A DNA stretch of 64,000 nucleotides from Parasphingorhabdus litoris DSM 22379 (lineage in GTDB: Bacteria; Pseudomonadota; Alphaproteobacteria; Sphingomonadales; Sphingomonadaceae). Position numbers and translations under genes: made by a program. Below the pieces are notes generated by a model. That model saw only the letters and a list, made by a program, of their open reading frames with translations, was not told where the DNA came from and did no database searches. The stretch is from the NCBI RefSeq assembly GCF_020906275.1, contig NZ_CP086727.1, forward strand, positions 1,240,001 to 1,304,000. The letters run 5' to 3'. Shown here piece after piece: positions 51,944 through 62,027 of this stretch (positions are counted from its first letter, which is position 1; each line of letters starts with the position of its first letter).

Positions 51944-54127
51944 ATGGATAGTCTCGTCCCCCAGACTCCAGAATCCGATATAGAAAATGAAGGCCGCGTT
52001 TTTAGCGAGGATGCCGGTCAAGAGCGCTATTTTAACAGAGAAATCAGCTGGCTTGGCTTTAACGAGCGGGTGATTGATGAAGCACAGAACAACTCGCATC
52101 CTTTGCTTGAGCGGCTCCGTTTTCTGTCCATCTCAGGTAACAATCTGGACGAGTTTTTCATGGTTCGGTTTGCCGGACTGGTGGGGCAATTTCGTCAGGA
52201 TATCGAGGAACGATCCGCCGATGGTCTGACCGCGAGTCAGCAATTGCAGGCCATCGCCGCACAGAGCAATATTTTGACCGCCAATCAGCAAAAAGTATGG
52301 GATCAGCTATCTGGCGCGCTCGCTAAGCAAGATATATTCGTGCTGTCAGCCACTGAACTGGACGCCAAAAATGCTGCTTGGCTGAAGCAGCATTTTATCG
52401 ATCAAATATTTCCTGTGCTGACCCCCCAAGCATTGGATCCGGCTCATCCTTTCCCATTCATCCCCAATAAGGGGTTGAGCCTGGTATTCGATCTGGTTCG
52501 TCAGTCTGATAGTCAGCGCATTCGCGAATTGGTCATGATCCCATCCGGTCTACCGCGATTCATCCGCATGCCTGGAAAGACAGCAACTTATGTCTCGGTC
52601 GAATCTGTCATTCAATGCTATTCTGCGCAGATTTTCCCGGGCTATGACGTTACGAATAGCGGCCTTTTCCGGATCATTCGAGATAGTGATATCGAGGTTG
52701 AGGAAGAGGCCGAAGATCTTGTCCGCTATTTTCGCAGCGCAATCAAACGGCGGCGGCGGGGCGATGTTATTCGCCTCGAAATGAGTTCGGATTTGTCAGA
52801 GCCTGTGGTGGCGATGCTGCGGGAAAATTTACTGACCGAGGGTGCTACGGAAAGCCGCATCAACGGATTGGTTGGCATCAGTGATCTCGACTTATTGGTT
52901 GATGAGGATCGACCGGATTTGAAATTCACGCCCTATAGTCCCCGTTTTCCAGAACGTATTCGCGATCATGGTGGTGATTGTTTTGCGGCGATCCGGGACA
53001 AGGATATTCTGGTTCATCACCCTTATGAGTCGTTTGAAGTCGTGATCGAATTTCTGCGGCAGGCGGCTGCAGATCCCGATGTGGTGGCGATCAAGCAAAC
53101 CTTATACCGTGCGGGCAAGCAGTCTGCCGTAATCCGGGCGCTGATCGATGCCGCAGAGGCGGGGAAATCCGTTACCGCTGTTGTCGAGCTGAAAGCCAGG
53201 TTTGACGAAGAGCAGAACTTGCTTTGGGCCAGTGCGCTTGAGCGTGCCGGTGTGCAGGTTGTCTACGGATTTATAGAATGGAAAACGCATGCCAAGATTT
53301 CCATGGTGGTGCGCAAAGAGCAGGAAGGTTACCGCACCTATTGCCACTTTGGCACAGGCAATTATCACCCCATAACGGCAAAAATCTATACGGATTTGAG
53401 CTTCTTTACGGCTGATCCCAAGGCGGCGCGCGATGCGGCGCAGCTGTTCAATTATATCACCGGTTATGTCGAGCCGGAACAGCTGGAAATGATATCCATG
53501 TCGCCGCGCTATATGCGGAACGATCTTATGGACTTGATCGATAGAGAAATTGCCAGTGTCAGGGCTGGCAAGCCCGGGATGATCTGGGCAAAGATGAATT
53601 CGCTCGTCGATCCTGCACTGATTGAAAAGCTTTATGCTGCCAGCAATGCCGGGGTTGAGATCGACCTGGTTATTCGCGGCATTTGTTGTTTGCGCCCCGG
53701 CGTTCCGGGCATGTCCGATCATATACGTGTCAAATCGGTGATTGGCCGTTTCCTGGAGCACAGCCGGATATGGGCCTTTGGCAATGGAGCAGATTTGCCA
53801 AATGACGATGCAGCACTTTACATAAGTTCCGCCGACTGGATGCCACGTAATCTTGACCGGCGTGTCGAATATATGATCCCAATTCTCAATGCGACCGTTC
53901 ATGATCAAATTTTGGACCAGGTCATGGTCGCCAATCTTATTGATGACGAGCAGAGTTGGGAACTCAATGCAGATGGCAGCTACACCAGAGTGGAACCTTC
54001 GGAAAAATCCTTCAACCTTCACCGCTATTTCATGACCAATCCGTCCCTATCCGGACGTGGCAAGGCGCTGAGCAAGAGCAACGCGGTGCCGCGATTGTCG
54101 CTTCGCCGCCGCAAGAAAAAAGCCTGA
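51944..54127 (+). CDS. ppk1: Polyphosphate kinase 1
   Basis: A 727-residue enzyme that polymerises the gamma phosphate of ATP into polyphosphate. Family blocks: RYFNREISWLGFNERVIDEA, RLRFLSISGNNLDEFFMVR, KAIDP-like HPYESFEVVIEFLRQAA, VDPDVVAIKQTLYRAG, RFDEEQNLLWASALERAGV and CHFGTGNYHP with His468, likely the phospho-acceptor, followed by RFLEHSRIW with a second conserved His. GAGGAAGG inside the end of hdaA serves as ribosome site; the ATG directly abuts the hdaA stop. ppx follows 13 bases later. Confidence 0.96.
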   Translation: MDSLVPQTPESDIENEGRVFSEDAGQERYFNREISWLGFNERVIDEAQNNSHPLLERLRFLSISGNNLDEFFMVRFAGLVGQFRQDIEERSADGLTASQQLQAIAAQSNILTANQQKVWDQLSGALAKQDIFVLSATELDAKNAAWLKQHFIDQIFPVLTPQALDPAHPFPFIPNKGLSLVFDLVRQSDSQRIRELVMIPSGLPRFIRMPGKTATYVSVESVIQCYSAQIFPGYDVTNSGLFRIIRDSDIEVEEEAEDLVRYFRSAIKRRRRGDVIRLEMSSDLSEPVVAMLRENLLTEGATESRINGLVGISDLDLLVDEDRPDLKFTPYSPRFPERIRDHGGDCFAAIRDKDILVHHPYESFEVVIEFLRQAAADPDVVAIKQTLYRAGKQSAVIRALIDAAEAGKSVTAVVELKARFDEEQNLLWASALERAGVQVVYGFIEWKTHAKISMVVRKEQEGYRTYCHFGTGNYHPITAKIYTDLSFFTADPKAARDAAQLFNYITGYVEPEQLEMISMSPRYMRNDLMDLIDREIASVRAGKPGMIWAKMNSLVDPALIEKLYAASNAGVEIDLVIRGICCLRPGVPGMSDHIRVKSVIGRFLEHSRIWAFGNGADLPNDDAALYISSADWMPRNLDRRVEYMIPILNATVHDQILDQVMVANLIDDEQSWELNADGSYTRVEPSEKSFNLHRYFMTNPSLSGRGKALSKSNAVPRLSLRRRKKKA

Positions 54128-54140
54128 TCGCGATTGCTAT

Positions 54141-55646
54141 ATGCAGGTCGGGGGATTGCAAATAACCAGGAGTAGAAAGAAACCGCGGGTCAACCGCCGA
54201 ACAGCGATTGTTGATATTGGTTCCAACTCTATCCGCTTGGTTGTCTATCAAGGGCCGGCCCGTGTGCCTGCGATATTGTTCAACGAAAAAGTCATGGCTG
54301 GTCTGGGCAAAAATCTTGCTGCGACCGGAGCAATTGGCGACGATTCCATGGCGCTGGCAGTGCAGGCGCTTGAACGGTTCTATCGGCTTTGCATTCAGAT
54401 GGATGTTGATTCGATAAAATGCTTTGCCACGGCTGCCGTTCGTGATGCCAGCAATGGCAAGGATTTGATCAAAGCGGCCAGCAATATCGGTTTTGATACC
54501 AAAGTCCTGCGCGGTGAGGAAGAGGCGGAATTGGCCGGCCTCGGCGTTATTTCTGCCATGCCGGGCGCAAGGGGCATTGTCGGAGATCTGGGCGGTGGCA
54601 GCCTTGAACTCGCGATGATCGAAAAGGGCAAAGTGCTGGAGCGTTATAGCTTTCCACTGGGTGTTCTGCGGGTGGCTGATTTACGCGCGAAGGGCAAAGA
54701 CAAGCTGAAACGCCAGGTTCGCAAGATGCTGAAAAAAACCGGTTGGGATAAAAATGCGCAGGATCTGCCCTTTTATTTGGTCGGTGGGTCTTGGCGCTCG
54801 TTGGCGCGGCTGGACATGTTTGATAGCGGTTACCCGCTTCCGGTCATTCATCACTATGAAATGAAACCCGAACGGGCTCGGAGATTGGTCCGCCAGCTGG
54901 CCCGGATGAATAAGGCAAAACTGAGAGCTGTACCGGGCCTCTCGACATCTCGGATACCGACATTGGATGATGCAGCATGGTTGCTGTCCTTCATCATCCG
55001 TTATCTCGGCAGCAGCACGATGATTGTATCTGCCTATGGCGTGCGAGAAGGTCTGTTGTACCAGAATGTGAGCAAGCCAGAGAGCAAGCGTGATCCGCTA
55101 TTGCTTGCGACCGAAGAGTCGGGCGCTGCGCAAGCGCGCTTTCCCGCAAACAGCAAGTTGCTCGGCAAATGGATCGCTCCTATTTTTGCGGAGGACCCAT
55201 CAGAATGGCAACGCATCCGGCAAGCCGCTTGTAATTTGGGCGATGTCGCGTGGCGCGCCAATCCCAATTTTCGAGCGGAGCGCGGGCTTGTCATGGGGTT
55301 GCATGGCAACTGGGTCGGGATTACCGGCGCAGAAAGAGAATTGCTGGGTCAAACGCTGTTTACGAGTTTCGGCGGCGGTAATAATATTTTCCCTGGTGGT
55401 GGGAAGTTGGCAAGCAGCGAGGCGACACAGCGCGCCATTTGCTGGGGGCTGGCAATGCGGCTCGGACAGCGGCTCAGTGGCGGAACGCGCAATCCATTAG
55501 AACAAACACAGCTTCGCAAAATTGATGGCCGACTGGAAATCATAATGGCTGCGGATCTTCGCGATCTTTATGGGGATGCGGTCGCCAAAAGGCATGTGCA
55601 GCTGGCTCATATGCTTGATCTCGAGCCAGTATTGGTGACGGAATAG
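54141..55646 (+). CDS. ppx: Exopolyphosphatase / pppGpp phosphohydrolase (Ppx/GppA)
   Basis: A 501-residue actin-like ASKHA hydrolase that removes phosphates from polyphosphate and possibly pppGpp. Motifs: TAIVDIGSNSIRLVVY, FATAAVRDASNG, VLRGEEEAELAGLG, GIVGDLGGGSLELAMI, PFYLVGGSWRSLARL and VSAYGVREGLLY. The C-terminal part (about 330-500) has the HD-like helical region of longer Ppx proteins. ppk1 and ppx lie in one operon, giving synthesis and breakdown together. Confidence 0.95.
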   Translation: MQVGGLQITRSRKKPRVNRRTAIVDIGSNSIRLVVYQGPARVPAILFNEKVMAGLGKNLAATGAIGDDSMALAVQALERFYRLCIQMDVDSIKCFATAAVRDASNGKDLIKAASNIGFDTKVLRGEEEAELAGLGVISAMPGARGIVGDLGGGSLELAMIEKGKVLERYSFPLGVLRVADLRAKGKDKLKRQVRKMLKKTGWDKNAQDLPFYLVGGSWRSLARLDMFDSGYPLPVIHHYEMKPERARRLVRQLARMNKAKLRAVPGLSTSRIPTLDDAAWLLSFIIRYLGSSTMIVSAYGVREGLLYQNVSKPESKRDPLLLATEESGAAQARFPANSKLLGKWIAPIFAEDPSEWQRIRQAACNLGDVAWRANPNFRAERGLVMGLHGNWVGITGAERELLGQTLFTSFGGGNNIFPGGGKLASSEATQRAICWGLAMRLGQRLSGGTRNPLEQTQLRKIDGRLEIIMAADLRDLYGDAVAKRHVQLAHMLDLEPVLVTE

Positions 55647-55651
55647 GCTGG

Positions 55652-55960
55652 TTAGCCGCAATTGATGCGCGTGATCACCATCGCGTCATCATATTCTATA
55701 TTGAGGCGGTCCTGCCGGAAATCCATAGACACAGCGCTACGTGGTGCGATCCAGCGTAGGGTTTTTGCACCGGATTTTTTCAGCGCACTGGCACCTGTTT
55801 GGGCATTGGCGCGCTGCCCGACATATATGGTGAGGCCATCCGCTTTGCACACGAAACCGGGCGTTATGCCGCGTTCCGGAATCTCGGGTTCCGATCCATT
55901 GGTCGAGCAAGCGGCTAATGCGGTGCAACATATCGCTACAAGAACATATCGGTTTTTCAT
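55652..55960 (-). CDS. Lipoprotein of the I78 peptidase-inhibitor family
   Basis: A 102-residue lipoprotein (MKNRYVLVAICCTALAAC, lipobox LAAC). The mature part matches the I78 fold: CKADGLTIYVGQRANAQTG, KKSGAKTLRWIAPRSAVSM and DFRQDRLNIEYDDAMVITRINCG with two Cys that could pair. I78 members inhibit serine peptidases; whether it guards the cell envelope or acts on a host or competitor protease is unknown. Its ATG overlaps the rnd stop by 4 bases (ATGA), so the two are co-expressed. Confidence 0.88.
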   Translation of the reverse strand: MKNRYVLVAICCTALAACSTNGSEPEIPERGITPGFVCKADGLTIYVGQRANAQTGASALKKSGAKTLRWIAPRSAVSMDFRQDRLNIEYDDAMVITRINCG

Positions 55961-57147
55961 TCGGCGGCTTCGCTGTCAGTTTCTGGTTGATGGGTCATTT
56001 GCAGCTTCCCGTCTTTGACCGTGAAGCTCATACGTCCTTCTATCAGGTCGATCGCATCTCGTCCAAATTCTTCATAGCGCCAGCCTTCGAGCAGCGCGAC
56101 GCCATCGCGTTCGCCGCCAACTATGCGCTCGAGATCATCGGCGCGCGCCAGCAATTTTGATGCAACGTTCATTTCCGCTGACCGGATTTTGAGCAACAGC
56201 TTCAAAAGGTCCGCAACCAGCGCATTTTCCTTGCTAAATTTTGGACGGCGACCATTACGTTCAGGCAGTTCGCCTTTTGTCAGCGGCTCCGCATTGGCCA
56301 ATGTTGTCATCAGCCGCTCGCCAATTTCATTGTTCTTCCATCCTGATGACAGACCGCGGACCTGGGATAATTTATGCTGGTCCTTCGGCGGGTGAGCGGC
56401 AATATCGGCCAGTGTTTCGTCGCGCATGATCCGGCCGCGCGGCATGTCTTTCGACTGGGCTTCCTTCTCTCGCCAAGCGGCAAGAGCCTTTAGACGGCCC
56501 AGTGCTTCGAGATTGCGGCCCTGAAACTTAACACGCCGCCATGCATTTTGCGGATCATTCACATAGTTTTCAGGATCGGCAAGCTTCTCCATCTCCGCGT
56601 TGATCCACATGCCGCGGCCGGTTTCGATCAGCTTTTCCAGCATCATCGGAAAAATCTCGGATAAATGGGTGACATCACCAATGGCATATTTAATCTGTCG
56701 GTCGTTCAACGGACGCCGCGACCAATCGGTAAAACGCGCACCCTTATCAAGCGTGACGCCAAGCCAACTGTCGACCAGATTGGCATAGCCGATCTGTTCG
56801 CTGGGGCCCAAAGCCATGGCTGCAACCTGGGTGTCAAAGATCGGATGCGGTGTTTTGCCCGTCATATTGTAGATAATCTCTACATCCTGACCGCCAGCAT
56901 GGAAGATTTTCAGGACGTCTTCATTGTCGACAAGCAGGTCTAGCAATGGTTTCAAATCAATGTCTTTTGCAAGCGGATCAATGGCTGCTGCTTCTTTGCC
57001 ATCGGAAATCTGGATCAGGCACAATATCGGCCAATATGTATTTTCCCGCATAAATTCTGTATCGACGGCGACAAATTCGGCGGTCGAAAAGCGTTCACAA
57101 ATATCGGCAATTTCCTGATTGTCAGTCAGTAACGGATGAATTTTCAT
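55957..57147 (-). CDS. rnd: Ribonuclease D
   Basis: A 396-residue 3'-5' exoribonuclease of the DEDD family, which trims tRNA precursors. The exonuclease motifs are VAVDTEFMRENTYWPILCLIQ, KIFHAGGQDVEII, DTQVAAMAL and YAIGDVTHL. Two HRDC-like domains follow (LAAWREKEAQSKDMPRGRIM, then LLLKIRSAEMNVASKLLARA). The ATG at 57147 (MKIHPLLTD) matches homologues; an earlier in-frame start at 57222 would enter the divergent aspS promoter. No ribosome site is obvious. Confidence 0.93.
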   Translation of the reverse strand: MKIHPLLTDNQEIADICERFSTAEFVAVDTEFMRENTYWPILCLIQISDGKEAAAIDPLAKDIDLKPLLDLLVDNEDVLKIFHAGGQDVEIIYNMTGKTPHPIFDTQVAAMALGPSEQIGYANLVDSWLGVTLDKGARFTDWSRRPLNDRQIKYAIGDVTHLSEIFPMMLEKLIETGRGMWINAEMEKLADPENYVNDPQNAWRRVKFQGRNLEALGRLKALAAWREKEAQSKDMPRGRIMRDETLADIAAHPPKDQHKLSQVRGLSSGWKNNEIGERLMTTLANAEPLTKGELPERNGRRPKFSKENALVADLLKLLLKIRSAEMNVASKLLARADDLERIVGGERDGVALLEGWRYEEFGRDAIDLIEGRMSFTVKDGKLQMTHQPETDSEAAE

Positions 57148-57358
57148 GGAGGGTTCTATACAGGCTGAAACAAGGCTCGCAAACATTTCCGATAGAGTCC
57201 GATAGAGATTGTCTATTATCAATTATTGCGGTCTGTCTTTTGCTACAGGCTATTTATGGCCTTCCAATATACCTTCTTGCTTGACAAAAGTGGCTTTGGC
57301 CTGTGTTACGCCCCATAAGTTTCCACCCGGGAAACAATCCAAATATCAAAGGTTCATC

Positions 57359-59143
57359 ATGCACGCATATCGCTCCCATAATTGTTCACAGCTTCGCGCC
57401 GCCAACGTAGGCGAAGAAGTCCGCCTTTCTGGCTGGGTTCATAACGTTCGCGATCATGGCAATTTGCTGTTTGTAGACTTGCGCGATCACTTTGGTCTGA
57501 CCCAGATTGTTAGCGAAGAAGGCAGCGATGCGTTCAAGCTGTTGGACTCAGCACGCAAAGAATCGGTTATTACCGTCACCGGCAAGGTTTCGGCACGGTC
57601 GGAAGAGACCGTTAATCCCAATCTGCCAACCGGCGAAGTTGAGCTGGTGGCCGAAGCCGTCGAGATGCAAGGACCAGCGGATGAATTGCCGATGCCGGTC
57701 TTTGGTGAACAGGAATATCCTGAAGATATCCGTCTGCGTTACCGTTTCCTGGACTTGCGCCGTGAAAAAGTACACGCCAACATGATGTTGCGGTCCAAGG
57801 TGATTGCCTCTTTGCGTAATCGAATGACTGAGCAGGGCTTTACCGAATTTCAAACACCGATCCTGACCGCGTCCTCACCCGAAGGTGCGCGTGACTATCT
57901 GGTGCCGAGCCGCGTCCATCCCGGCAAATTTTATGCACTGCCCCAGGCACCACAAATGTTCAAACAGATGCTGATGGTGGCTGGCTTTGACCGCTATTTC
58001 CAGATTGCACCTTGTTTCCGCGATGAAGATGCGCGGGCCGATCGCTCGCCCGGTGAGTTTTACCAGCTCGATCTTGAGATGAGTTTCGTGACGCAGGAAG
58101 ATGTGTTCCAGGCGTTGGAACCCGTTCTGGCCGGTGTGTTTGAAGAATTTGCCAATGGCAAAAGTGTGACGGCCGCCGGCGAATTTCCGCGCATTCCTTA
58201 TAAGGAAGCGATGCTGAAATATGGATCGGACAAGCCTGACCTCAGAAATCCGATCATTATTCAGGACGTATCGGATCATTTCAAAGGTTCCGGCTTTGGT
58301 CTATTTGACAAGATCACTGCATCCGGCGGCACTGTGCGCGCCTTCGTGGCGCCGGAAGCGGGTAAGAACAGCCGTAAGTTTTTTGATGACATGAACAACT
58401 GGGCACGCGGCGAAGGCTTTGCAGGGCTTGGTTATATCAACATGAAAGAAGGTTCCGCCGGCGGGCCGATTGCCAAAAACCATGGCGAAGAAGGTACGGC
58501 AAAATTGCTGGCTGATCTGGGCTGTGGTCCGGACGATGGTGTATTCTTTGCTGCTGGCAAGGAGGCCGAAGCGGCGAAACTGGCTGGTGTTGCGCGCACC
58601 CGTGCGGCAGAACAATTGGGCCTGATCAACGAGAATGAGTTTAAATTCTGCTGGGTCGTTGATTATCCCATGTATGAATATGACGAGGAATTGAAGAAAC
58701 TTGATTTCTCGCACAACCCGTTTTCCATGCCGCAGGGCGAAATGGAAGCGCTCGAAAATAAAGACCCGCTCGAAATCCTTGCTTGGCAATATGATATTGT
58801 CTGTAACGGGATTGAGCTGTCGTCCGGTGCTATCCGGAACCATCGCCCCGATATCATGTACAAGGCCTTTGAAATTGCCGGCTATGACAAGGAAGCGGTC
58901 GACACGGAATTTTCCGGCATGATAAACGCGCTGAAATATGGTGCGCCGCCGCATGGTGGATCGGCTCCTGGTGTGGACCGGATCGTGATGTTGCTGGCCG
59001 ATGAGCCGAATATCCGTGAAGTCGTGCTCTTCCCGATGAACCAGAAAGCGGAAGATCTGATGATGAGCGCACCAAGCGGCGTTTCACCTAAACAATTGCG
59101 CGAACTGCACATCCGCGTCGTGGAGCCGCCGAAAGAGGGATGA
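57359..59143 (+). CDS. aspS: Aspartate-tRNA(Asp/Asn) ligase
   Basis: A 594-residue class II synthetase. The N-terminal anticodon-binding OB fold has [23 protein letters not shown]. Then come motif 1 ([21 protein letters not shown]), motif 2 ([21 protein letters not shown]), the bacterial GAD insertion domain (about 295-430) and motif 3 ([17 protein letters not shown]). AAGG stands 6 bases before the ATG at 57359; the in-frame sequence from 57209 overlaps the rnd promoter. If the cell has no asparagine ligase, it would also charge tRNA-Asn. The stop overlaps the start of an alpha/beta hydrolase gene (ATGA). Confidence 0.96.
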   Translation: MHAYRSHNCSQLRAANVGEEVRLSGWVHNVRDHGNLLFVDLRDHFGLTQIVSEEGSDAFKLLDSARKESVITVTGKVSARSEETVNPNLPTGEVELVAEAVEMQGPADELPMPVFGEQEYPEDIRLRYRFLDLRREKVHANMMLRSKVIASLRNRMTEQGFTEFQTPILTASSPEGARDYLVPSRVHPGKFYALPQAPQMFKQMLMVAGFDRYFQIAPCFRDEDARADRSPGEFYQLDLEMSFVTQEDVFQALEPVLAGVFEEFANGKSVTAAGEFPRIPYKEAMLKYGSDKPDLRNPIIIQDVSDHFKGSGFGLFDKITASGGTVRAFVAPEAGKNSRKFFDDMNNWARGEGFAGLGYINMKEGSAGGPIAKNHGEEGTAKLLADLGCGPDDGVFFAAGKEAEAAKLAGVARTRAAEQLGLINENEFKFCWVVDYPMYEYDEELKKLDFSHNPFSMPQGEMEALENKDPLEILAWQYDIVCNGIELSSGAIRNHRPDIMYKAFEIAGYDKEAVDTEFSGMINALKYGAPPHGGSAPGVDRIVMLLADEPNIREVVLFPMNQKAEDLMMSAPSGVSPKQLRELHIRVVEPPKEG

Positions 59144-60030
59144 ACGCAGCGGGGCAGCCAACAGAAAATCGTTTTCAAAAGGGTGAAACGGACCTCTGCT
59201 ATTTCGAGTGGGGTGATCCGGGCGACCAGACGATTTTAATGGTCCATGCCACTGGCTTTCATGCGCGGTGCTGGGACAAGACAATTGCGGCCCTGCCATC
59301 CGGTTATCATGTGATCGCTGTCGATCAGCGCGGCCATGGCCGTAGCTATAAGCCGGATAGTTTGAGTGACTGGAGCCTTATGGGCCGGGATGTTCGCGCT
59401 CTTGTTACGGGGCTTGGTCTCGAGAATATCGTTGGTGTGGGGCACAGCATGGGCGCCCATGTGATCGTGCAGACTGCCGATGTGATGCCGGAGCGGTTTG
59501 AGCGGCTGGTGCTGGTTGATCCCACGATCACAGCGCCAGATGCCTATGAAAACCCTCCAGCTTTGGCAGATATTGATCCTGATCAAAACCCGGTTTCGCG
59601 GCGTCGCAATAGCTGGGCATCTCCCGAAGCCATGTTCGCAGCCTTCAAGGATCGCCATCCGTTCAGTCTTTGGCGGCCAGATGTATTGATCGACTATTGC
59701 CAATATGGCTTGCTACCTGCCGACGTTGGAGACGGCTATGTTTTGGCCTGTCCGCCCTATCTTGAAGCATCGGTTTATGAGGGCTTTCGCTCTGTTGATC
59801 CCTATCCGATGGTGAAGCGGAATATTTTGCCCGTTACCATATTGCGAGCGCTGTCGGCGGATGATGACGTCACAGCGGCGAGGGATTTCGCAAACAGTCC
59901 AACCTGGCCGAAGCTGGTGGATATCTATCCCAATGCACAGGAAGTTTACATGCCGGAGCTTTCACATTTCATGCCGATGCAGGATCCGAAGCGGATTGCC
60001 AGTCATATTGTCCCCGCCAATGGCATCTAA
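59140..60030 (+). CDS. Alpha/beta hydrolase
   Basis: A 296-residue soluble hydrolase. The oxyanion region is [15 protein letters not shown], the nucleophile elbow is VGHSMGAHV with Ser103, and the catalytic His276 is in [11 protein letters not shown]; an Asp in LSADDDV is the likely acid. The ATG overlaps the aspS stop in an ATGA, so it is translated with the synthetase. Similar genes behind aspS occur in sphingomonads, but the substrate is unknown; esterase or lactonase activity is possible. Confidence 0.9.
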   Translation: MNAAGQPTENRFQKGETDLCYFEWGDPGDQTILMVHATGFHARCWDKTIAALPSGYHVIAVDQRGHGRSYKPDSLSDWSLMGRDVRALVTGLGLENIVGVGHSMGAHVIVQTADVMPERFERLVLVDPTITAPDAYENPPALADIDPDQNPVSRRRNSWASPEAMFAAFKDRHPFSLWRPDVLIDYCQYGLLPADVGDGYVLACPPYLEASVYEGFRSVDPYPMVKRNILPVTILRALSADDDVTAARDFANSPTWPKLVDIYPNAQEVYMPELSHFMPMQDPKRIASHIVPANGI

Positions 60031-60034
60031 TCAT

Positions 60035-60066
60035 TTGTTCATCTAAAACTATGTTTAAATGAACAA
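60035..60066. promoter_or_regulatory. Long inverted repeat, operator candidate
   Basis: TTGTTCATCTAAA (60035-60047) and TTTAAATGAACAA (60054-60066) form a 13-base inverted repeat with one mismatch and a 6-base spacer ACTATG. A further GTTCA lies downstream near 60081-60085. There is no T-run for a terminator. It sits 66 bases before the gene at 60132 and just after the hydrolase stop. Confidence 0.55.
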
Positions 60067-60131
60067 TCTCGTAATTGTCCGTTCACCTCCACTGGGATAA
60101 GTCCTCGGGATGAACGACTTAGAGGGGCAAT

Positions 60132-61112
60132 ATGGTGCGAATTCTGTCTATCGGTAAAATGGTTTCAATAGGTGTGTCGACGCTGTGTCTGGCCGCGGCG
60201 GCACAAGCGGAAACATTGCGCGTTGATGGCCTTTATCCCGCGAGAGCGCCAGATGTCGCCTCCATTAAATCCATCGCTATTGATCGCTTCGGCGGTAGAG
60301 ACGGCACCGCTTTGGCTTTTGCCATAGAGGACCGGCTGAGTGATCTTGAAATTGACGCTGCGCCCTATTTTAAAATTATGGCTGGACGCTCAGCAATTGA
60401 ACCGGAGGCGACGCTATCGGGAACGGCCACAGCCGGTATCGAAGAATATGAAACACGCGGATATCGGGAACGCTGCATCAAGCGCGATGACAAAGGTAAA
60501 TGTGAAAAACGAAAAAATATTGAAGTGCCTTGTCTGAAGCGCGTCATCGATTTTCAGGCGCAAATTCGCCTATCCCGGTTCAGCGACGGCCAAACTGTTT
60601 ATGCTGAGCGAAAATCGGACGGTGCTGAACAAACAGTCTGTGGTCGCAAGGAGAGCTATTCAAACAGTGAAGAGATTATTCGCGGAATGATCAGTCGCGC
60701 AGCCAATTCCGTGCGCCGGGATTTGGCTCCAATTGAGCGGCGCCAGAATATCCGTGTGTTTGAAAGCCGCAAGGGTATGGACAAGGCCACGGCAAGCCTT
60801 TTCAAGGCGGCGGTCAAAATGACCAAAACGGATGAGCAGGAAGCTTGCAGGATGTGGGACGAAGCGTCAGCAAACAGTGCGCTGCATCGCTCCATTGCCT
60901 ATAATCGTGCACTGTGTGCGGAGAAAGAGGGGGCACTGGAAAAGGCTCTAGCACTCTACGGTGAAGCTGAACTACTCGCCGGTAGCAAAACAGAGATCAG
61001 ACAGGGAATCCGTCGTGTGGAGGATCGCCAACGTGCACGGGATGACTGGGATATTCGCTTTGCCAGCCTGGCAGAAGAGAGTGAACCTGCTTCAGCCAAG
61101 AAGACAGATTGA
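60132..61112 (+). CDS. Exported protein of unknown function
   Basis: A 326-residue protein with a signal peptide (MVRILSIGKMVSIGVSTLCLAAAAQA). Residues about 40-180 resemble curli/lipoprotein-associated CsgG-like ATP-free folds only loosely: SIAIDRFGGRDGTALAFAIED and RFSDGQTVYAERKSDG. Four Cys in CIKRDDKGKCEKRK and nearby could form disulfides. The C-terminal third is helical and TPR-like (ACRMWDEASANSALHRSIAY, GALEKALALYGEAELLAG). GAGGGG precedes the ATG. No family is assigned with confidence. Confidence 0.75.
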   Translation: MVRILSIGKMVSIGVSTLCLAAAAQAETLRVDGLYPARAPDVASIKSIAIDRFGGRDGTALAFAIEDRLSDLEIDAAPYFKIMAGRSAIEPEATLSGTATAGIEEYETRGYRERCIKRDDKGKCEKRKNIEVPCLKRVIDFQAQIRLSRFSDGQTVYAERKSDGAEQTVCGRKESYSNSEEIIRGMISRAANSVRRDLAPIERRQNIRVFESRKGMDKATASLFKAAVKMTKTDEQEACRMWDEASANSALHRSIAYNRALCAEKEGALEKALALYGEAELLAGSKTEIRQGIRRVEDRQRARDDWDIRFASLAEESEPASAKKTD

Positions 61113-61203
61113 AGGAACAGGGTTAACCGATTCGTTCTTTTTTGCGTCCTATAGTATGCCTTGTGGTCTGCCAAAGCAGGTCCAGGGAATTTTGAGGCAA
61201 AGC

Positions 61204-62001
61204 ATGAGCAAACATATCAAGCTGTCCGACTATGAAGATGGCAAGAAATTTGATGGTGACTATTCCGATGCACTAAAAGAAATTCAGGAGCGCCTGGCCC
61301 ATGTTCATTTCGAGCATATCATTCACGGAAACCGCACAATTCTGGTGTTTGAAGGCTGGGATGCAGCGGGCAAGGGTGGTTGTATCCGCCGCATGACAGC
61401 CGAATGGGATCCGCGCTATTTTGAGGTCTACCCAATTGGCGCACCAACCCGTGAAGAAAAAGACCGGCATTTTCTTTGGCGCTTTTGGAAACGTTTGCCT
61501 GGCAGCCGCGAAATCGCCGTTTTTGACCGCAGCTGGTATGGCCGGGTCTTGGTTGAACGTGTGGAAGGTTATTGTAGCAAAGCCGATTGGAAGCGCGGCT
61601 ATGACGAAATCAACGAATTTGAAGCGCAGCAAATTGACGGTGGCACCAACCTAGTAAAACTGTTTTTTCACGTGACCCAAGATGCGCAGGATCAACGCTT
61701 TGCCGATCGGCTGAACACGCCGGACAAAAGGTGGAAGATCACCAAGGACGATTTCCGTAATCGCGCCAAACGGGATGATTATCTGGAAGCCATGGAAGAC
61801 ATGTTCAAACAGACCGATACGCGTTGGGCGCCCTGGAAAGTGATTGATGGCAATGATAAAAAAGCAGCGCGAATTGCAGCCATGACTTATGTTGCCGAAA
61901 CGCTGGAGGCGGCATTGCCGAAAGAGCTGCCGGATGCAGATCCGGAGCTGGTGAAGTTGGCAGAAGAAGCTTTTGGCTACAAGCCGAAGACTGCTGAGTA
62001 A
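61204..62001 (+). CDS. ppk2: Polyphosphate kinase 2 family protein
   Basis: A 265-residue P-loop kinase that uses polyphosphate to phosphorylate nucleotides (AMP, ADP or GDP by subclass). Walker A is FEGWDAAGKGGCIRRM, then YPIGAPTREEKDRHFLWRFWKRLP with the lid residues, and Walker B FDRSWYGRVLVERVEG. The ATG at 61204 has GAGG 9 bases upstream; an earlier in-frame start lies inside the preceding gene. Together with ppk1 and ppx 6-10 kb upstream it completes a polyphosphate cycle. Subclass cannot be set from sequence by eye. Confidence 0.93.
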   Translation: MSKHIKLSDYEDGKKFDGDYSDALKEIQERLAHVHFEHIIHGNRTILVFEGWDAAGKGGCIRRMTAEWDPRYFEVYPIGAPTREEKDRHFLWRFWKRLPGSREIAVFDRSWYGRVLVERVEGYCSKADWKRGYDEINEFEAQQIDGGTNLVKLFFHVTQDAQDQRFADRLNTPDKRWKITKDDFRNRAKRDDYLEAMEDMFKQTDTRWAPWKVIDGNDKKAARIAAMTYVAETLEAALPKELPDADPELVKLAEEAFGYKPKTAE

Positions 62002-62027
62002 TCCGAGTTTATCTGGGTAATTCTAGC

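Noticed and set aside
53102..54022. A 306-codon minus-strand frame inside ppk1
   Set aside because: Antisense to conserved PPK1 motifs, with no recognisable protein features.
58301..58954. A 217-codon minus-strand frame inside aspS
   Set aside because: Opposite the GAD and motif 3 region of a real synthetase; no domain seen.
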